DNA from: Candidula unifasciata | Lineage: Eukaryota > Mollusca > Gastropoda > Stylommatophora > Geomitridae | Direction: 5' to 3' | Length of the DNA: 64,000 bases | NCBI GenBank assembly: GCA_905116865.2 | Contig: CAJHNH020001996.1 | Span: 62,001 to 126,000 of the forward strand | Shown here: positions 50,001 to 55,899 of the stretch, piece by piece | How the letters are laid out: each line of letters begins with the position of its first letter | How positions within the stretch are numbered: position 1 is the stretch's first letter | The notes under the pieces: generated by a model | Database searches by the model: none | Told to the model about the DNA's origin: nothing | Seen by the model: only the letters and a program-made list of their open reading frames with translations | Program-made: the position numbers and the translations under genes

Positions 50001-51323
50001 AGGGCATTATGTTTTCTGTAACAATAAGTTGAGATCTTTGTTCTGTAACATAGCTAAATTAGTTGCTTACAGGAGATTGGAGAACCAGCCCTAGCCAGTG
50101 GCCTTGCAAGGGTCTCTGCCACTCAATACGGAACATTTTTTTGGGGTCATATAATCAGACCAGCCCTGATGTCGTCTATTCTATAATAAATGACGAGGCA
50201 GCTTTCAGCGACCCCGGAACATCTAGAACTGGCCCTGACCCAACCTCCTGCCCCCCCCCCCCCACCCACAGCCTGAGCCTACGTCACACGAAAGACTTTT
50301 CAAAGTAAGCAGTACAACGTAATTCCCCTCGGACCTAAATCAGACTAAGAAAGTGTGTAGATGGGCCGGGAAACGTGAACAGATCCTTCTCTTCTTTATT
50401 CACTAGCTGCAAGCTCTGGCGGGAAGCCCTGGTTGTTCGTCCATTTGGCCTGAAGTTTGCATGCACATCTGATTTTACTGGCATATTTGTGTGCAGTTGA
50501 CGGTTCATATCACCCCGACTTGGTAGGAAATCCCCAGCTAGTCGTCTGCTACGACAGACTTGTCGGGGAGGCAGTGGGTCCATTCTTGTTTTCCCCATCA
50601 ATGGACCCCCCCCCCCCCTCCCCAAGAGCCTACACGGGGATATTTCCTGCTCAGCCCACGCCTTCTAAGACAGTGCCCGTTGTATTTCCAATGTTTCCTG
50701 TTTTGTTTTTCTTTTCATGTGCTGAAGGCTTTCCTTGGTTAAACGGACAACAGTACAATAGAACATACAGAGAGTCCATACATTAAAAGTCTAATTTAAC
50801 TTGGGGGAAGGGGGGGGGGTTAAAAAAAAAAGGGGGGGGGGTGAGTGGATGAAAATTTTCCACTGTCTGCGCCCAGTGCCGGTCAAATCAGCCTCCCCAA
50901 AATCTGAATAACTCCTACTTAAACTGTATGAGTCGAAACAGATCTTCCTCCTCTTCTTCTCCTCCTCCTGGTCCTTTTTAGGGTTTATGCGCTGTCAACT
51001 CTGGCGGAAATCTCTGTTTTTTCGTCCATTTATGGACTAGTCTTCTTCCAAAACTTGAGTTTTGCGTGTACACCCGTTTTACAGATCCGCTTATTTTGTA
51101 AGCAGACTATTCGTTCGTGTTGTTGTTGTTGTTGCTTATCAGACAGATATGCTGCCAATTCGAAGGGAATCGAAGCTGATTTATTGAGATAAAGAAAAAT
51201 GCGAATACCCACTTCTGCGTCACTGTTAGCCAGGCCGGCCTTTCGTACCACACTGTCAGCGTCCACAGAGCGAGGGACTTGCATGGCGACACACATCCAT
51301 AAGTACAACATACTTATCGCCAT
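33415..51323 (-). CDS. Divergent rhodopsin-like GPCR, six predicted exons
   Basis: A seven-helix plasma-membrane receptor assembled from minus-strand exons 51213-51323, 49464-49699, 44629-44742, 42485-42629, 38436-39284 and 33415-33621 (553 residues). Each junction is GT/AG, and the phases (0, 2, 2, 0, 0) agree. Support: G-x-x-G-N in TM1 (N69), LAIAD in TM2 (D99), Cys124 before TM3 paired with Cys237 in the second extracellular loop, a roughly 210-residue Ser/Arg-rich third intracellular loop, and YAI....FHADLRRA after TM7. Oddities: no DRY (segment CRELN), no W in TM4, no CWxP, and NPxxY replaced by VFSFY. The ligand is unknown. It may be a lineage-specific orphan receptor. The first exon is the least certain part. 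Confidence 0.75.
33640..34415. other. GPCR intron sequence, nothing recognised
   Basis: Unique-looking DNA with no ORF of interest. A short TA repeat lies at about 34405-34420, next to a SINE. Confidence 0.5.
34420..34650 (+). repeat. tRNA-headed SINE, family E
   Basis: Head TAAGTCGATGCGAACGCTTC and GTGCCAGGTTCGATTTCAGC (B box). Body TGGCAAACTACTGGACTTAA and TTGCCTAGAGAAACCACACA. The tail is GGATACGCAACTAACCTTTA. A partial copy is at 35205-35372. Confidence 0.8.
34668..34860 (-). repeat. SINE-like repeat, family G
   Basis: Reverse copy: AAAAAGGTAGAATGACACAC, TACCGTGCCGGTAATCGAAC (B box reversed) and GCGCCTTGCTATGGAAACAA. Confidence 0.65.
35205..35372 (+). repeat. SINE fragment, family E, head missing
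   Basis: Starts within the body (GCGCCTTGCGTTGGTTTTGA), continues with CAATGGCAAACTACTGGACG, and ends GGATACGCAACTAACCTTTA. It is 5' truncated. The 35373-35920 stretch after it shows nothing recognised. Confidence 0.72.
35925..37265. repeat. 15-bp minisatellite (GACATGACCGCTAGA)
   Basis: About 58 near-perfect 15-bp units at 36150-37025 with degenerate flanks. Because 15 is a multiple of three and the unit lacks stops in several frames, ORFs of 138-383 residues appear on both strands (MTARD; SSGHV; LAVMS), all low-complexity. Variants GGACC, GCCC and GGTA recur in blocks: the double-GGTA motif is near 36331, 36616 and 36991, suggesting duplications of 285 and 375 bp. It lies in the GPCR TM5-TM6 intron. 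Confidence 0.96.
37552..38060. repeat. CATA tetranucleotide microsatellite
   Basis: (CATA)n with CCTATA interruptions. The repeat ORFs reflect the period. Confidence 0.97.
38056..38346 (-). repeat. tRNA-headed SINE, family D, inserted in CATA tract
   Basis: Reverse copy: GTCGGGAGATGTGAACTAGC, TTATAAACCATAAGTGCTCT, CATAGCTACAGCGACGTTCC and CCGGTTTCGAACACCGGCCG (B box reversed). CATA repeats continue on the far side (38346-38395), so the SINE sits inside the microsatellite. Confidence 0.82.
38347..38428. repeat. CATA/CA microsatellite next to GPCR donor
   Basis: Continuation of the CATA tract and an ACAC stretch ending a few bases from the predicted donor at 38434-38435. Confidence 0.93.
38436..39284 (-). 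CDS. GPCR exon 5: extracellular loop 2, TM5, long ICL3
   Basis: Residues 203-485, phase 0 to 0. The loop has SSFVPNFCHMLLNYDTTAQI. TM5 is NILKAIYFMTFGFLWFASTI. The rest is hydrophilic, with RRPSQF, RLSTSVD and DRRGSRRRSSSAS, dense in basic-directed kinase consensus sites. The donor chosen is TCAGTCA|gtaagt (38436). An in-phase alternative is CCACTG|gtgaag (exon end 38493), shortening the loop by 19 residues. The acceptor GTTATCTCAG is fed by a SINE tail. Confidence 0.78.
39288..39525 (-). repeat. tRNA-headed SINE, family E, abutting GPCR acceptor
   Basis: Minus-strand orientation, same sense as the GPCR. Head GTGGCTAAGTCGATGCGAAC, B box GCTGGGTTCGATCCCAGCTG, and tail CGCAACTAACCTTTG reaching within about 20 bases of the exon 5 acceptor. 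The tail includes CTAAC, a good branch-point consensus. Confidence 0.82.
39690..39880 (-). repeat. tRNA-headed SINE, family F
   Basis: Reverse copy of the window-start repeat: GTGCACTCGTGAACTGAAGG, GCGAAACGAACCCATGACCT (B box reversed) and CAAACGGCTTTGTGGTCAAT. Confidence 0.65.
40055..40325 (+). repeat. Dispersed repeat, family A
   Basis: Good copy: CACCGGCTGTAAGCTCCGGC, GACTTTGAAGGAAGTCCCCA, GTCTACTCCTACGACATGCT, a C-run at 40280-40290 and GGGCCCAGGAACCCACACGG. Confidence 0.78.
40435..40705 (-). mobile_element. LINE 3' fragment
   Basis: The minus strand encodes CLASPYNTRCTSKERCVEQE and DQEPHGQITSEKF, parallel to the tail of the plus copy at 54430-54530 (MPCDTIPYKAYMEREEG..ARDQEQDGRITSEKL). 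Confidence 0.65.
40738..41010 (-). repeat. tRNA-headed SINE, family B
   Basis: Reverse copy: ACAGGGCTAGACCTATATTT, TACTTCCCAGGACAGCACCC, AGCGAACACACGACCTTCCG and GGCGAGCGTCTAGCTGCTAC (boxes reversed at the high-coordinate end). Confidence 0.78.
41160..41465 (+). mobile_element. LINE 3' fragment with GATGAT tail
   Basis: Frame fragments such as LSQKLKYVGYIKRYGEW and HDAGELARDRVSLGRP, ending ATGATGATGATTC, fit a LINE C-terminus (KLKYFGH...; L..DR..FR). It shares GACCGTGATGAGAGCGACG with 55560-55590. The 41470-42135 stretch that follows has nothing recognised. Confidence 0.5.
42138..42362 (+). repeat. Dispersed repeat, family A, degraded
   Basis: GTTCTGGACTTTGATCTAGT, CTGTTGGTTCCTTCACTCTC and TCGGTCGCCCTTTACGACAT retain family A order. 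It lies just downstream (on the minus strand) of GPCR exon 4. Confidence 0.6.
42485..42629 (-). CDS. GPCR exon 4: TM4
   Basis: Residues 154-202, phase 2 to 0: Y-MLVKERLTKSLLMVVMIAC then VFSAPVLFLFDVGITPEFMQ. TM4 has the usual Pro (179) but lacks the conserved Trp. The acceptor is CATTGTTTTAG and the donor TTCTCAG|gtaggt, both clear. Confidence 0.8.
42838..42975 (+). repeat. SINE fragment, family B tail part
   Basis: Tail-side blocks AGTAAAGGCGACAGCTTGAT and GCCCGATGGCGTGGGAAAAG with TTTACTTTTAC. The head is missing. Confidence 0.45.
42990..43425 (+). mobile_element. LINE RNase H fragment
   Basis: Encodes ISFLFVSGYADVKGEERADA then LAGSV and IINAIRETKR, aligning with FIFVPGHAGVDGNERADRLA at 56350-56390. 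The catalytic His is replaced by Tyr (GYADV). The end carries LRRRSEHLWSC-like coding before GATGAAGATGA. It is a broken pseudo-domain. Confidence 0.75.
43463..43735 (+). repeat. SINE family B scrap followed by SINE family F
   Basis: 43463-43512 is a family B piece (ATAGACCAATCGGCACTTGG). 43555-43735 is a family F SINE with A-box-like TGGCGAAGTGGTTAGGCCG and B-box-like GAAGGTCGTGGGCTTTTTTC. Confidence 0.6.
43896..44095. repeat. G-run, CT and CA microsatellites
   Basis: A G-run at 43899-43917, CT-rich tract 43975-44067, (CA)n 44068-44100. Confidence 0.93.
44100..44330 (+). mobile_element. LINE RNase H C-terminal fragment
   Basis: VNGRADQLLCNAPMQARRSM and DRADTINALRT, then (after a G-run frame slip) TRLRDLCIKLGVARLRRLRS. 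It matches the NERAD..A........DRADIINALR..........G...G.A...... tail of RNase H LINEs. Confidence 0.72.
44452..44638. repeat. 22-bp minisatellite touching the GPCR TM3 exon donor
   Basis: Eight copies of a 22-bp unit (ACATCACATACATGTACAGC on the plus strand). Read on the minus strand each unit starts with GTATGTGATGTTTGCTGTA. The first GTATGT is the predicted splice donor of exon 3, so the donor sequence is repeated in every unit. Confidence 0.93.
44629..44742 (-). CDS. GPCR exon 3: TM3
   Basis: Residues 116-153, phase 2 to 2 (114 bp): R-LIENAILCKTLEYMRHALI then FSAHLLLMSYCRELNKDD. C124 is the disulfide Cys at the top of TM3. The DRY region reads CRELN. The acceptor is CCCAAAAACAG and the donor ACAA|gtatgt. 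Phase compatibility with both neighbours supports this otherwise easily missed exon. Confidence 0.7.
44860..45095 (-). mobile_element. LINE 3' end fragment
   Basis: The minus strand encodes VRKLEGRRDRGRPEKRMIDS then WHGGSSVSDFTERTRDRRLW and TNATRHRL, a LINE C-terminus of the same type as 14420-14650. Confidence 0.72.
45109..45208. repeat. CTT trinucleotide microsatellite
   Basis: About 32 CTT repeats, followed by a G-rich tract at 45240-45280. Confidence 0.97.
45285..45640 (-). mobile_element. LINE RT C-terminal fragment
   Basis: The minus strand encodes WTLTTRNEQKIVTTEMRCLR, RAVGVTRRDKVKNKEIRRRL, then (in other frames) GHLKGIPWHEL and NNEHKARGRPRKLWNDT. The order is that of a LINE 3' end. 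It is frameshifted. Confidence 0.78.
45655..46080. repeat. 64-70 bp minisatellite
   Basis: Six to seven copies of TTTGCTTTGGTTGACAGAGG, TATCTTTGTGTGC, CAGAAG.GGTGTTAAT, CGTCCCATACCCTG. Alternating length variants (with and without CATA) occur. It is inserted between two LINE fragments. Confidence 0.93.
46150..46450 (-). mobile_element. LINE 3' end fragment
   Basis: The minus strand encodes YHVRTEGYKARGPPRKKTQI, EGVKEILQKRNMTLTRVRQL and AKVRKL, preceded by a degenerate ...VIWLE segment. It is a GRP.K.W..GV.EIL.. LINE tail. Confidence 0.7.
46545..46905 (-). mobile_element. I-like LINE RNase H and C-terminal fragments
   Basis: 46545-46690 shares CTTCAGCAGCCAGCGCAAAG and GTTCCAATACTGATGGTACC with 55930-55980. 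On the minus strand 46760-46880 reads VMEQSDRLAGSAPQGGELIH and DKADVVRALWEQAM, an RNase H C-terminus resembling 56930-57060. Confidence 0.68.
46906..47395. other. GPCR intron sequence, nothing recognised
   Basis: AT-rich DNA with T-runs. Short plus-strand ORFs have no recognisable motif. Confidence 0.45.
47396..47860 (+). repeat. Dispersed repeat, family A, split by a SPIN-like MITE
   Basis: The left part, 47396-47461 (CACCGGCTGTAAACTCCGGC, CCACTTCTGGACTTTAGCCT), and the right part, 47667-47860 (TTGTATGCAGATTGTTTTGG, GGACCCCGGAAACTCACACG), form one copy once the inserted 189-bp element is removed. Confidence 0.8.
47470..47658 (+). mobile_element. SPIN-like hAT MITE
   Basis: 189 bp. Left end CAGCGGTTCTCAACCGGTGG; right end GGTTGAGAATCAATG, complementary to the left over 12 of 15 bases. 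Internal blocks GGGTCGCCACACC, GAGGAACTGTAT and AAGGGTCGCGGCTTTAGGAA are those of SPIN elements. The flanks TTTTAAAA (47462-47469) and TTCTAGAA (47659-47666) fit a diverged 8-bp hAT duplication of the nTnTAnAn type. It has no coding capacity. Confidence 0.8.
48125..48485 (-). mobile_element. Retrotransposon polyprotein C-terminal fragment
   Basis: Minus-strand frames give EKYSDLAAGLRRNEAYTVRV, FAVEVGARGLVSTSLYNVVK and ASSWLW. The pattern (Y..L......G......PVEVG.RGF...S..........A...SSWLW) is common at the C-terminus of reverse transcriptase polyproteins in fish and invertebrates. It is frameshifted. The clade is uncertain. Confidence 0.5.
48535..48975 (-). mobile_element. I-like LINE RNase H fragment
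   Basis: The minus strand encodes ISSERSFIFGPEHSGVRGNE then GADWLAGRATVGAGKAIDRA and DILSALKED, then HRTG.... toward 48620, matching HAGVDGNERADRLAG and the following helices. The catalytic His is kept (EHSGV). The upstream catalytic residues are missing. Confidence 0.75.
49085..49360. repeat. TCTGTAACAT minisatellite, downstream of GPCR exon 2
   Basis: Irregular 40-60 bp units with a T-run, GTTCTGTAACATAGATGCCA and TATTTTCTGTAACATT. Equivalent units reappear at 49735-50060 on the other side of the exon. Confidence 0.85.
49464..49699 (-). CDS. GPCR exon 2: TM1 and TM2
   Basis: Residues 38-115, phase 0 to 2. FYNNYLNFVNSRNHEVYMPV leads into TM1 (AIACVIIGIVGNACFLFFF, N1.50 present), then an ALYFRSLAIADLLVCVFVIP TM2 with D2.50. 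These two motifs are the strongest class A evidence. The acceptor is TCTCCCCTCAG and the donor GGCCAG|gtcagc. Confidence 0.85.
49735..50060. repeat. TCTGTAACAT minisatellite, upstream of GPCR exon 2
   Basis: Six or so irregular units (GGATCTTTGTTCTGTAACA, AT..GGCAGTATATTTTCTGT). Same family as 49085-49360, so the exon sits inside a divided array. Confidence 0.85.
50395..50645 (+). repeat. Dispersed repeat, family A
   Basis: CTAGCTGCAAGCTCTGGCGG, TTGTTCGTCCATTTGGCCTG, TAGTCGTCTGCTACGACAGA, a C-run (50607-50617) and GAGCCTACACGGGGA. Confidence 0.72.
50800..50845. repeat. G-runs and A-run
   Basis: GGGGGAAGGGGGGGGGG, an A-run and another G-run next to each other. The low-complexity lengths may be unreliable. 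Confidence 0.85.
50985..51180 (+). repeat. Dispersed repeat, family A
   Basis: GCGCTGTCAACTCTGGCGGA, CGTCCATTTATGGACTAGTC and GTACACCCGTTTTACAGATC. The last part is replaced by a (TTG)n tract and unrelated sequence. It lies directly downstream of the putative first GPCR exon. Confidence 0.68.
51213..51323 (-). CDS. Putative GPCR exon 1: start codon and signal peptide
   Basis: ATG at 51323, with an in-frame TAG immediately before it. Encodes MAISMLYLWMCVAMQVPRSV then DADSVVRKAGLANSDAE. The first roughly 22 residues look like a signal peptide (hydrophobic core LYLWMCVAM, likely cut after VDA). Donor GCAGAA|gtgggt in phase 0 would join exon 2. Phase and position fit, but the donor is mediocre and the Kozak context weak, so another first exon is possible. 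Confidence 0.42.
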
Positions 51324-51379
51324 CTAGGTTATCCTTCTACACCAGACGAGAGTCAAAGCTGGAAAGCTCTTTGTTTAAG

Positions 51380-52482
51380 CTCGCGGTCCTGCAGACAGTA
51401 TGAGGTCGTGTATGTGGGTACTGGACAGGACACGTCTGTTTAAGCTCGCGGTACTGCAGACAGTATGGTGTAGTGTATGTGGGTACTGGACAGGGCACGT
51501 CTGTTTAAGCTCGCGGTACTGCAGACAGTATGAGGTCGTGTATGTGGGTACTGGACAGGACACGTCTGTTTAAGCTCGCGGTGCTGCAGACAGTATGGTG
51601 TAGTGTATGTGGGTACTGGACAGGACACGTCTGTTTATGTTTAAGCTCGCGGTACTGCAGACAGTATGGTGTAGTGTATGTGGGTACTGGACAGGACACG
51701 TCTGTTTAAGCTCGCGGTACTGCAGACAGTATGGTGTAGTGTATGTGGGTACTGGACATTGCACGTCTGTTTAAGCTCGCGGTGCTGCAGACAGTATGGT
51801 GTAGTGTATGTGGGTACTGGACAGGACACGTCTGTTTAAGCTCGCGGTACTGCAGACAGTATGAGGTCGTGTATGTGGGTACTGGACAGGACACGTCTGT
51901 TTAAGCTCGCGGTGCTGCAGACAGTATGAGGTCGTGTATGTGGGTACTGGACAGGACACGTCTGTTTAAGCTCGCGGTACTGCAGACAGTATGAGGTCTT
52001 GTATGTGGGTACTGGACAGGACACGTCTGTTTAAGCTCGCGGTACTGCAGACAGTATGAGGTCGTGTATGTGGGTACTGGACAGGACACGTCTGTTTAAG
52101 CTCGCGGTACTGCAGACAGTATGGTGTAGTGTATGTGGGTACTGGACAGGGCACGTCTGTTTAAGCTCGCGGTACTGCAGACAGTATGGTGTAGTGTATG
52201 TGGGTACTGGACAGGACACGTCTGTTTAAGCTCGCGGTACTGCAGACAGTATGAGGTCGTGTATGTGGGTACTGGACAGGACACGTCTGTTTAAGCTCGC
52301 GGTACTGCAGACAGTATGGTGAAGTGTGTGTGGGTACTGGACAGGACACGTCTGTTTATGTTTAAGCTCGCGGTGCTGCAGACAGTATGGTGTAGTGTAT
52401 GTGGGTACTGGACAGGACACGTCTGTTTAAGCTCGCGGTACTGCAGACAGTATGGTGTAGTGTATGTGGGTACTGGATGTCA
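51380..52482. repeat. 65-bp minisatellite, main block
   Basis: About 17 copies of a 65-bp unit (CGTCTGTTTAAGCTCGCGGT, ACTGCAGACAGTATG, TGTATGTGGGTACTGGACAG). 65 is not a multiple of three, so staggered 62-residue ORFs tile the minus strand. Two units carry a 6-bp insertion (TATGTT). It begins about 50 bp upstream of the putative GPCR start codon. Confidence 0.97.
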
Positions 52483-52866
52483 CATATCACTTCTGTCACG
52501 TGCCTGATTTAAGGATTTCTCCTTAAGAACCAACAGCACTCAGAAATAATTATGTTGAGTCGTTTGGCTCGTATTGGTCTAAGGGATGCCCCATGGCCAA
52601 AATACGCTCAACTTATTTCTAGAGTAGGGCAACTCAAGTATTGGCACTACAAAATATATCAGTATATGAATACAATATTCCTAGGCACACTTGGCTGGAC
52701 ACCCCCACTACTTACTAAAGAAAGCCCCCAGGTTATGATAGTTCATTATCATAACCATGTTAACACATAAAATATTTATGATTCATACACACACAAATGC
52801 TAAACACTTAGAAAGGTGAAATAGAGATACCTAAGTCAGCCATGAAAATGAATGCATGTAATCATT

Positions 52867-52957
<91 letters not shown>

Positions 52958-53955
52958 GTGAAATAGATGCCAGATCTCAGTGGATGGATCCCATAATACA
53001 ATGACCAGACTCAACAGAAATCTAAACAGTCAGAAAGTCCTGGAGGAAGCACATCTTTTCATCCTCGGAATCCATTGGAGCTGTAGGGAATATAGCAAGA
53101 CATGGAATCAAACTGGCACTTATCCTCTTTCTATCGTTGATGCTTCCCTCAGCTCCTGATGATTCGACTGTCTTTGACTCTGGTAATTCTGCTTCAAATG
53201 GATCAGGTAGTGGAAGAGTACCTCACCATAGAGGACACAGCAAATGTACTGGTACTCAGCAAGTCTCTCCCACCAGTCAGGTCACAATACTGTCACTGAG
53301 CTCCCCCAAGCTCCTGAAGACTGGTCTACTCGAGTATGGATATACTCTCTACAAATGTTCCCTGCTCTGGAGTTCACTCACATGCTCTGGCACTGTTAGG
53401 CTGTTTGGGGTATATGGCACCCCATAGTGATGATATCAGGAAACCTCACAGGTGTTAGCTGGTGGGTAGTTGGTTGATAGTTGGTTGATTGATGGTTGAT
53501 GGGTGTTGGTTGGACTGTGATTATTCTGCCAGCTCTTCACAAAGGTTTCACCCCAAGCAACAGAAAAGTCCTAGACATTTCAGGCCGCCTTCTTACATTG
53601 CAATTTTCTGAGGCGTCGATGGATACAACTGATCTCCAGGAAAGCCAGCAGAAACAATGCCGCAAAAAAATTCAAGTCAGGCGTCGGTAAGAAGAAGTTC
53701 CTTGTATACATGAGCAAGGAGTAAACCGGTTTCCAAGAATAAACAATTAACTCCAGCAATATTTATCATATAGTTGCAAATTTGAGCAACTAGAAGATGT
53801 AGATATTATAATTTTCTCCGATAAACCTTATATATCGATATAAGGGCTATATACCTTTCCGGACGAGTCCAAGTTTGAAAGTTTTGTCGAGCACAGGTAA
53901 TATAGGTCCCGACTCTTTTAGGGGTGATGTGTAATGGCTTGTCATTCCTTGACAC
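52483..53955. other. DNA separating the two blocks of the 65-bp array
   Basis: About 1.47 kb unlike the array on either side. It holds an (AT)n tract and two plus-strand ORFs (52552-52770 and 53137-53427) with no recognisable domain. The minus strand at 53150-53400 has peptide fragments such as WWERLAEYQYICCVLYGEVL that look like decayed coding DNA. I could not find matched ends. Confidence 0.45.
52870..52954. repeat. AT dinucleotide microsatellite
   Basis: About 42 AT repeats, uninterrupted. Confidence 0.98.
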
Positions 53956-54190
53956 TGGACAGGACACGTCGGTTTAAGTTCGCGGTCCTGCAGACAGTAT
54001 GAGGTCGTGTATGTGGGTACTGGACAGGACACGTCTGTTTAAGCTCGCGGTACTGCAGACAGTATGGTGTAGTGTATGTGGGTACTGGACAGGACACGTC
54101 TGTTTAAGCTCGCGGTGCTGCAGACAGTATGGTGTAGTGTATGTGGGTACTGGACAGGACACGTCTGTTTAAGCTCTGGACAAGTCTGTT
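53956..54190. repeat. 65-bp minisatellite, detached block
   Basis: Three to four copies of the same 65-bp unit as 51380-52482, ending in a truncated unit (TTTAAGCTCTGGACAAGTCT) and a diverged half unit (GCGGTACTGCAGACAGAACA). Confidence 0.95.
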
Positions 54191-54287
54191 TCTGTTTGAG
54201 CCAGCGGTACTGCAGACAGAACAAGGTGGTGTTTGTGTGTACTGGGCGCATTGAATATTTAAGGTACTTAATCGTCGACAACCACGG

Positions 54288-54665
54288 AAATGAGATGTCT
54301 GAGAAGGGCTGTAGGGGTGACCATAAGAGATAAGATCAGGAATGAGATCATAAGAGAAAAAGTCGGCACAGAACCAATTCTGGATTACATACGAAGACAG
54401 CAAGTGAAATGGTTTGCCCACTTAGAGAGAATGCCTTGTGACACCATACCATACAAAGCATACATGGAAAGAGAAGAAGGACGTAGAGCACGAGACCAAG
54501 AACAAGATGGAAGGATAACATCAGAGAAACTCTACAACAGCACGATGTGCCTATGGTCGAGGTGACTAGAAGAGCTAGAAACAGAACCTTATATCTCCCT
54601 CGACACCCACAGCGGTAAAAGAGGAAGTGAAGAAGACGCAGAAGAATCGTCGACATTATCATCAT
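54288..54665 (+). mobile_element. LINE RT C-terminal fragment, best preserved of its family
   Basis: Encodes MRCLRRAVGVTIRDKIRNEI, IREKVGTEPILDYIRRQQVK and WFAHLERMPCDTIPYKAYME, then GRITSEKL. After a stop the tail AAAAGAGGAAGTGAAGAAGA follows. This is the source type for the 84-bp satellite at 14742-16485. Confidence 0.82.
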
Positions 54666-54811
54666 TGTGATTGTCGTGTCATTATGGTAATCATCGACAA
54701 CATAATCATTAATCAGGATCAAAATGAATAATGTATGGACAGAGAGGTCGAGGAAGACAAATTACTTCATTACACCCCACACTGGACTAACAGGTACTTT
54801 CTAACCGTTAG

Positions 54812-55102
54812 CGGGGGCCGCGTTAGTACAGTCGATAGAAAACTCCCTTTAAATCCACGTGCGACTTGTTGCAGCCACGACCGGTGTTTGAAACCGTGGG
54901 TCACCCAGCCTCTAGGTAATGGGTACCAGAGTTGACACTCTGAGTGAAATAAAAGAACGTCGCTGTAGCTACGGAGTATCGTGCGGACGGCGACACAGGC
55001 GGACAGTTTCTTATCAGCTGTCTGTACTGGTGGCAGAACACATATGGTTTATAACCGTGCAATGACGCTGGTTCACATCTGCCGACTTTACCTTTACTTT
55101 TA
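54812..55102 (+). repeat. tRNA-headed SINE, family D
   Basis: A box GCGTTAGTACAGTCGATAG, B box CCGGTGTTTGAAACCGTGG. Body CACCCAGCCTCTAGGTAATG and CGTCGCTGTAGCTACGGAGT. Tail TTTACCTTTACTTTTACC. Confidence 0.83.
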
Positions 55103-55134
55103 CCTAGCCGTTAGCAAAAGTAATGGATCCTCTA

Positions 55135-55375
55135 CCAAACTATCTGCTAGATCTACACTTGATAGACAAGTCGACACTGGGTCGGGGATATGTTCACTAT
55201 CACACCGACCACCTTTACTTCCCAAGACATTATCTGGTGTTCATTCAAGACTGGGTCGACCTGGAGGCCAAGGTCATTTTTCCGAAAGAGTCCTTCTCCC
55301 TTAGGTCCGGAACCTACAACCTTTCTTACCACAGGCGAGCGTCTTGTCGCTGCACCACAACGCCTGTGAACCAAA
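55135..55375 (-). repeat. SINE, family B
   Basis: Reverse copy: TACTTCCCAAGACATTATCT, CAAGACTGGGTCGACCTGGA, CGGAACCTACAACCTTTCTT and GGCGAGCGTCTTGTCGCTGC. Confidence 0.75.
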
Positions 55376-55377
55376 GT

Positions 55378-55548
55378 TAAAAATTAGTTGCGTACCTTTA
55401 CAGGACGTTGCAGAACCAACCTCAGCGTCTTGTGGTTTTTCTAGGAAAATTTACGACCAGTAGTTTGCTATTCAGCCGGCTCTGTGGCTAAGTCGATGCG
55501 AATGCTTCCTAATGACGGGATGCCGGGTTCGATGCCGGTTTTTTTTTA
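55378..55548. repeat. Head-to-head composite of SINE family E
   Basis: 55378-55475 is the tail and body in reverse (TTAGTTGCGTACCTTTACAG, TAGTTTGCTATTC). 55476-55548 is a forward head (GGCTCTGTGGCTAAGTCGAT, GCCGGGTTCGATGCCGG). Confidence 0.7.
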
Positions 55549-55554
55549 ATAGTC

Positions 55555-55625
55555 AGAGTCTGACTCAGACCGTGATGAGAGCGACGTTCTGCAAAGGGCC
55601 TGCTACACGATGATGATGATGATAT
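55555..55625 (+). mobile_element. LINE 3' tail scrap with GATGAT repeat
   Basis: CAGACCGTGATGAGAGCGAC, then GCTACACGATGATGATGATG, as at 41396-41455. Confidence 0.5.
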
Positions 55626-55899
55626 TAAAGTACTAACTCTGTTGTCCTTTCTTTTGTGAAATCCTGAAAAAATCGCTTTCATTAATTACAAGCACGTCTC
55701 CGCTCTGTTGTCTGGTATTTCCACAGCCCGTTTGACACAATATCGTTTTGTTTTGACAACATTCCCACAGCCCTGTCGCCATTTTTGGTTGCCATAGCGT
55801 TAGTTTTTGCAAAATATAAGCTTCTGTTCGGAAACAAATTATAAAAAAAAACCGAAATCATCATTAACAGCCTTGATTTTAGTTTAGTCAAGAATTGAC

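Noticed and set aside
52552..53427. Two plus-strand ORFs as host genes
   Set aside because: Short, no recognisable domain, and they lie in a segment that interrupts a minisatellite. Left unassigned.
55682..55891. Minus-strand ORF as an upstream GPCR exon
   Set aside because: No signal peptide, transmembrane segment or donor in the right phase. It lies among SINE and LINE remnants.
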